This document shows, one piece after another, positions 32,538-33,115 of a stretch of DNA of 33,115 bases. Positions within the stretch are counted from its first letter, which is position 1; each line of letters begins with the position of its first letter. Position numbers and translations under genes: made by a program. The notes under the pieces are model-generated. The model searched no databases and was not told the origin of the DNA. It saw only the letters and a list, made by a program, of their open reading frames with translations. The stretch is taken from positions 44,001 through 77,115 of the forward strand of contig NW_014578358.1 in assembly GCF_000485595.1 (NCBI RefSeq), written 5' to 3'. This stretch comes from Priapulus caudatus. Taxonomy: Eukaryota > Priapulida > Priapulimorpha > Priapulimorphida > Priapulidae.

Positions 32538-33115
32538 TTCAAAAAAGGCCTATTTTAGAAAGTTCGAATCACTTTACCAAACTAACCAACGTTACAGAAG
32601 ATAGCCAGGAAGGCAGATAATGTAAGCCATGGACGTCATTTTGATGGTCGATATATTGGCCACGCTGAAATGTGCTGTCGTATATATGACCTCCTTCAAA
32701 ATTGTGTCGCAGAGTTAGAAATGCTATACACCGCTCTTCTTATACAAAAACATAATACTGTATATAACTATATTACCGCTCAGTTAATATTTACTACTCA
32801 TCGCTCAAACACCTGAATAACTTAGTTCGTGTCACATAAATCCCGCTTCCGATGTCACATAGTCACCCAATCCAACAAAAAGAAAATGCTATCATGTTGA
32901 GAAAATAAACATGAGGCTCCACGATTTAAAAATACTCCTATTGCTCTTATTAAACCAAAAACAAATTCAAGAGGAAATATCGAAGCTAAACAACATCGGG
33001 CATCTGATCGACTACTATGACTGATCGAAATACTCCACGTGTGCCGGAAATGCCGCCAGGTGCTTCTGCGCGCTGTCACAGTTACAACGAAGCTTGTTCG
33101 GGTCTGTATCTGAAA

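Larger units (their letters stand above)
22646..33115. repeat. Large duplicated block, copy 2
   Basis: Second copy of 1-10707, slightly shorter (10470 against 10707 bases). It carries the same ordered landmarks: AT hairpins at 23066-23337, GT tracts at 24344-24512 and 25330-25612, the lectin exon at 26490-27030, a CT tract at 27163-27505, a TTAGGG tract at 28249-28362, palindromic elements at 28777-29449 and 29447-30225, and a foldback element at 30543-32537. The lectin frame is open here but broken in copy 1, so this copy is the better template for that part. The final 1403 bases are identical to copy 1. Confidence 0.9.

Overview
The window looks like repeat-dominated, non-coding nuclear DNA of a metazoan or close relative. 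Three things point there: an interstitial (TTAGGG)n tract, long GT, GA, GATA and CCAT microsatellites with intron-like spacing, and one exon that encodes a SUEL/rhamnose-binding-lectin domain, a family typical of marine invertebrates and fish. I cannot name a species. There is no bacterial-style gene array, and almost every long open frame lies in low-complexity sequence and is a by-product of it.

Layout. Block A (1-10707) ends at a 10-N gap. Block B (10718-21329) follows and ends at a 25-N gap. Block C (21355-33115) contains a second copy of the whole of block A: bases 1-10707 align with 22646-33115. The copies differ mainly by single-base indels for about 9.3 kb, then are identical for the last 1403 bases (9305-10707 = 31713-33115) and stop at the same base. 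Block B begins with a partial third copy of the same end (10846-about 12126). The simplest reading is an unresolved assembly of one locus or its haplotypes, built partly from noisy long reads. A real tandem duplication is not excluded.

Inside the duplicated block, in order: two adjacent AT-rich hairpins (403-666), a small perfect hairpin (1021-1064), two GT-rich tracts, the lectin locus on the minus strand with a GA-microsatellite intron (about 3950-5161, clearer at 26490-27668), a telomere-like tract (5745-5852), and three back-to-back inverted-repeat elements. The last of these is a roughly 2.0-kb foldback element (8113-10129) whose arms are built of 20-bp palindromic units. Block B holds GA/GATG/GATA microsatellites, a roughly 565-bp tandem repeat (about 2.4 copies), a large CTAT/CCAT tract, a C-rich G-poor block and a roughly 55-bp minisatellite. 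Block C starts with a 13-bp C-rich minisatellite, a GT tract and a 167-bp diverged tandem repeat.

The strongest candidate for something undescribed is the foldback element with nested palindromes, and more broadly the cluster of seven inverted-repeat structures in about 10 kb. The only convincing protein-coding sequence is the lectin-domain exon. No pathway or operon can be inferred.
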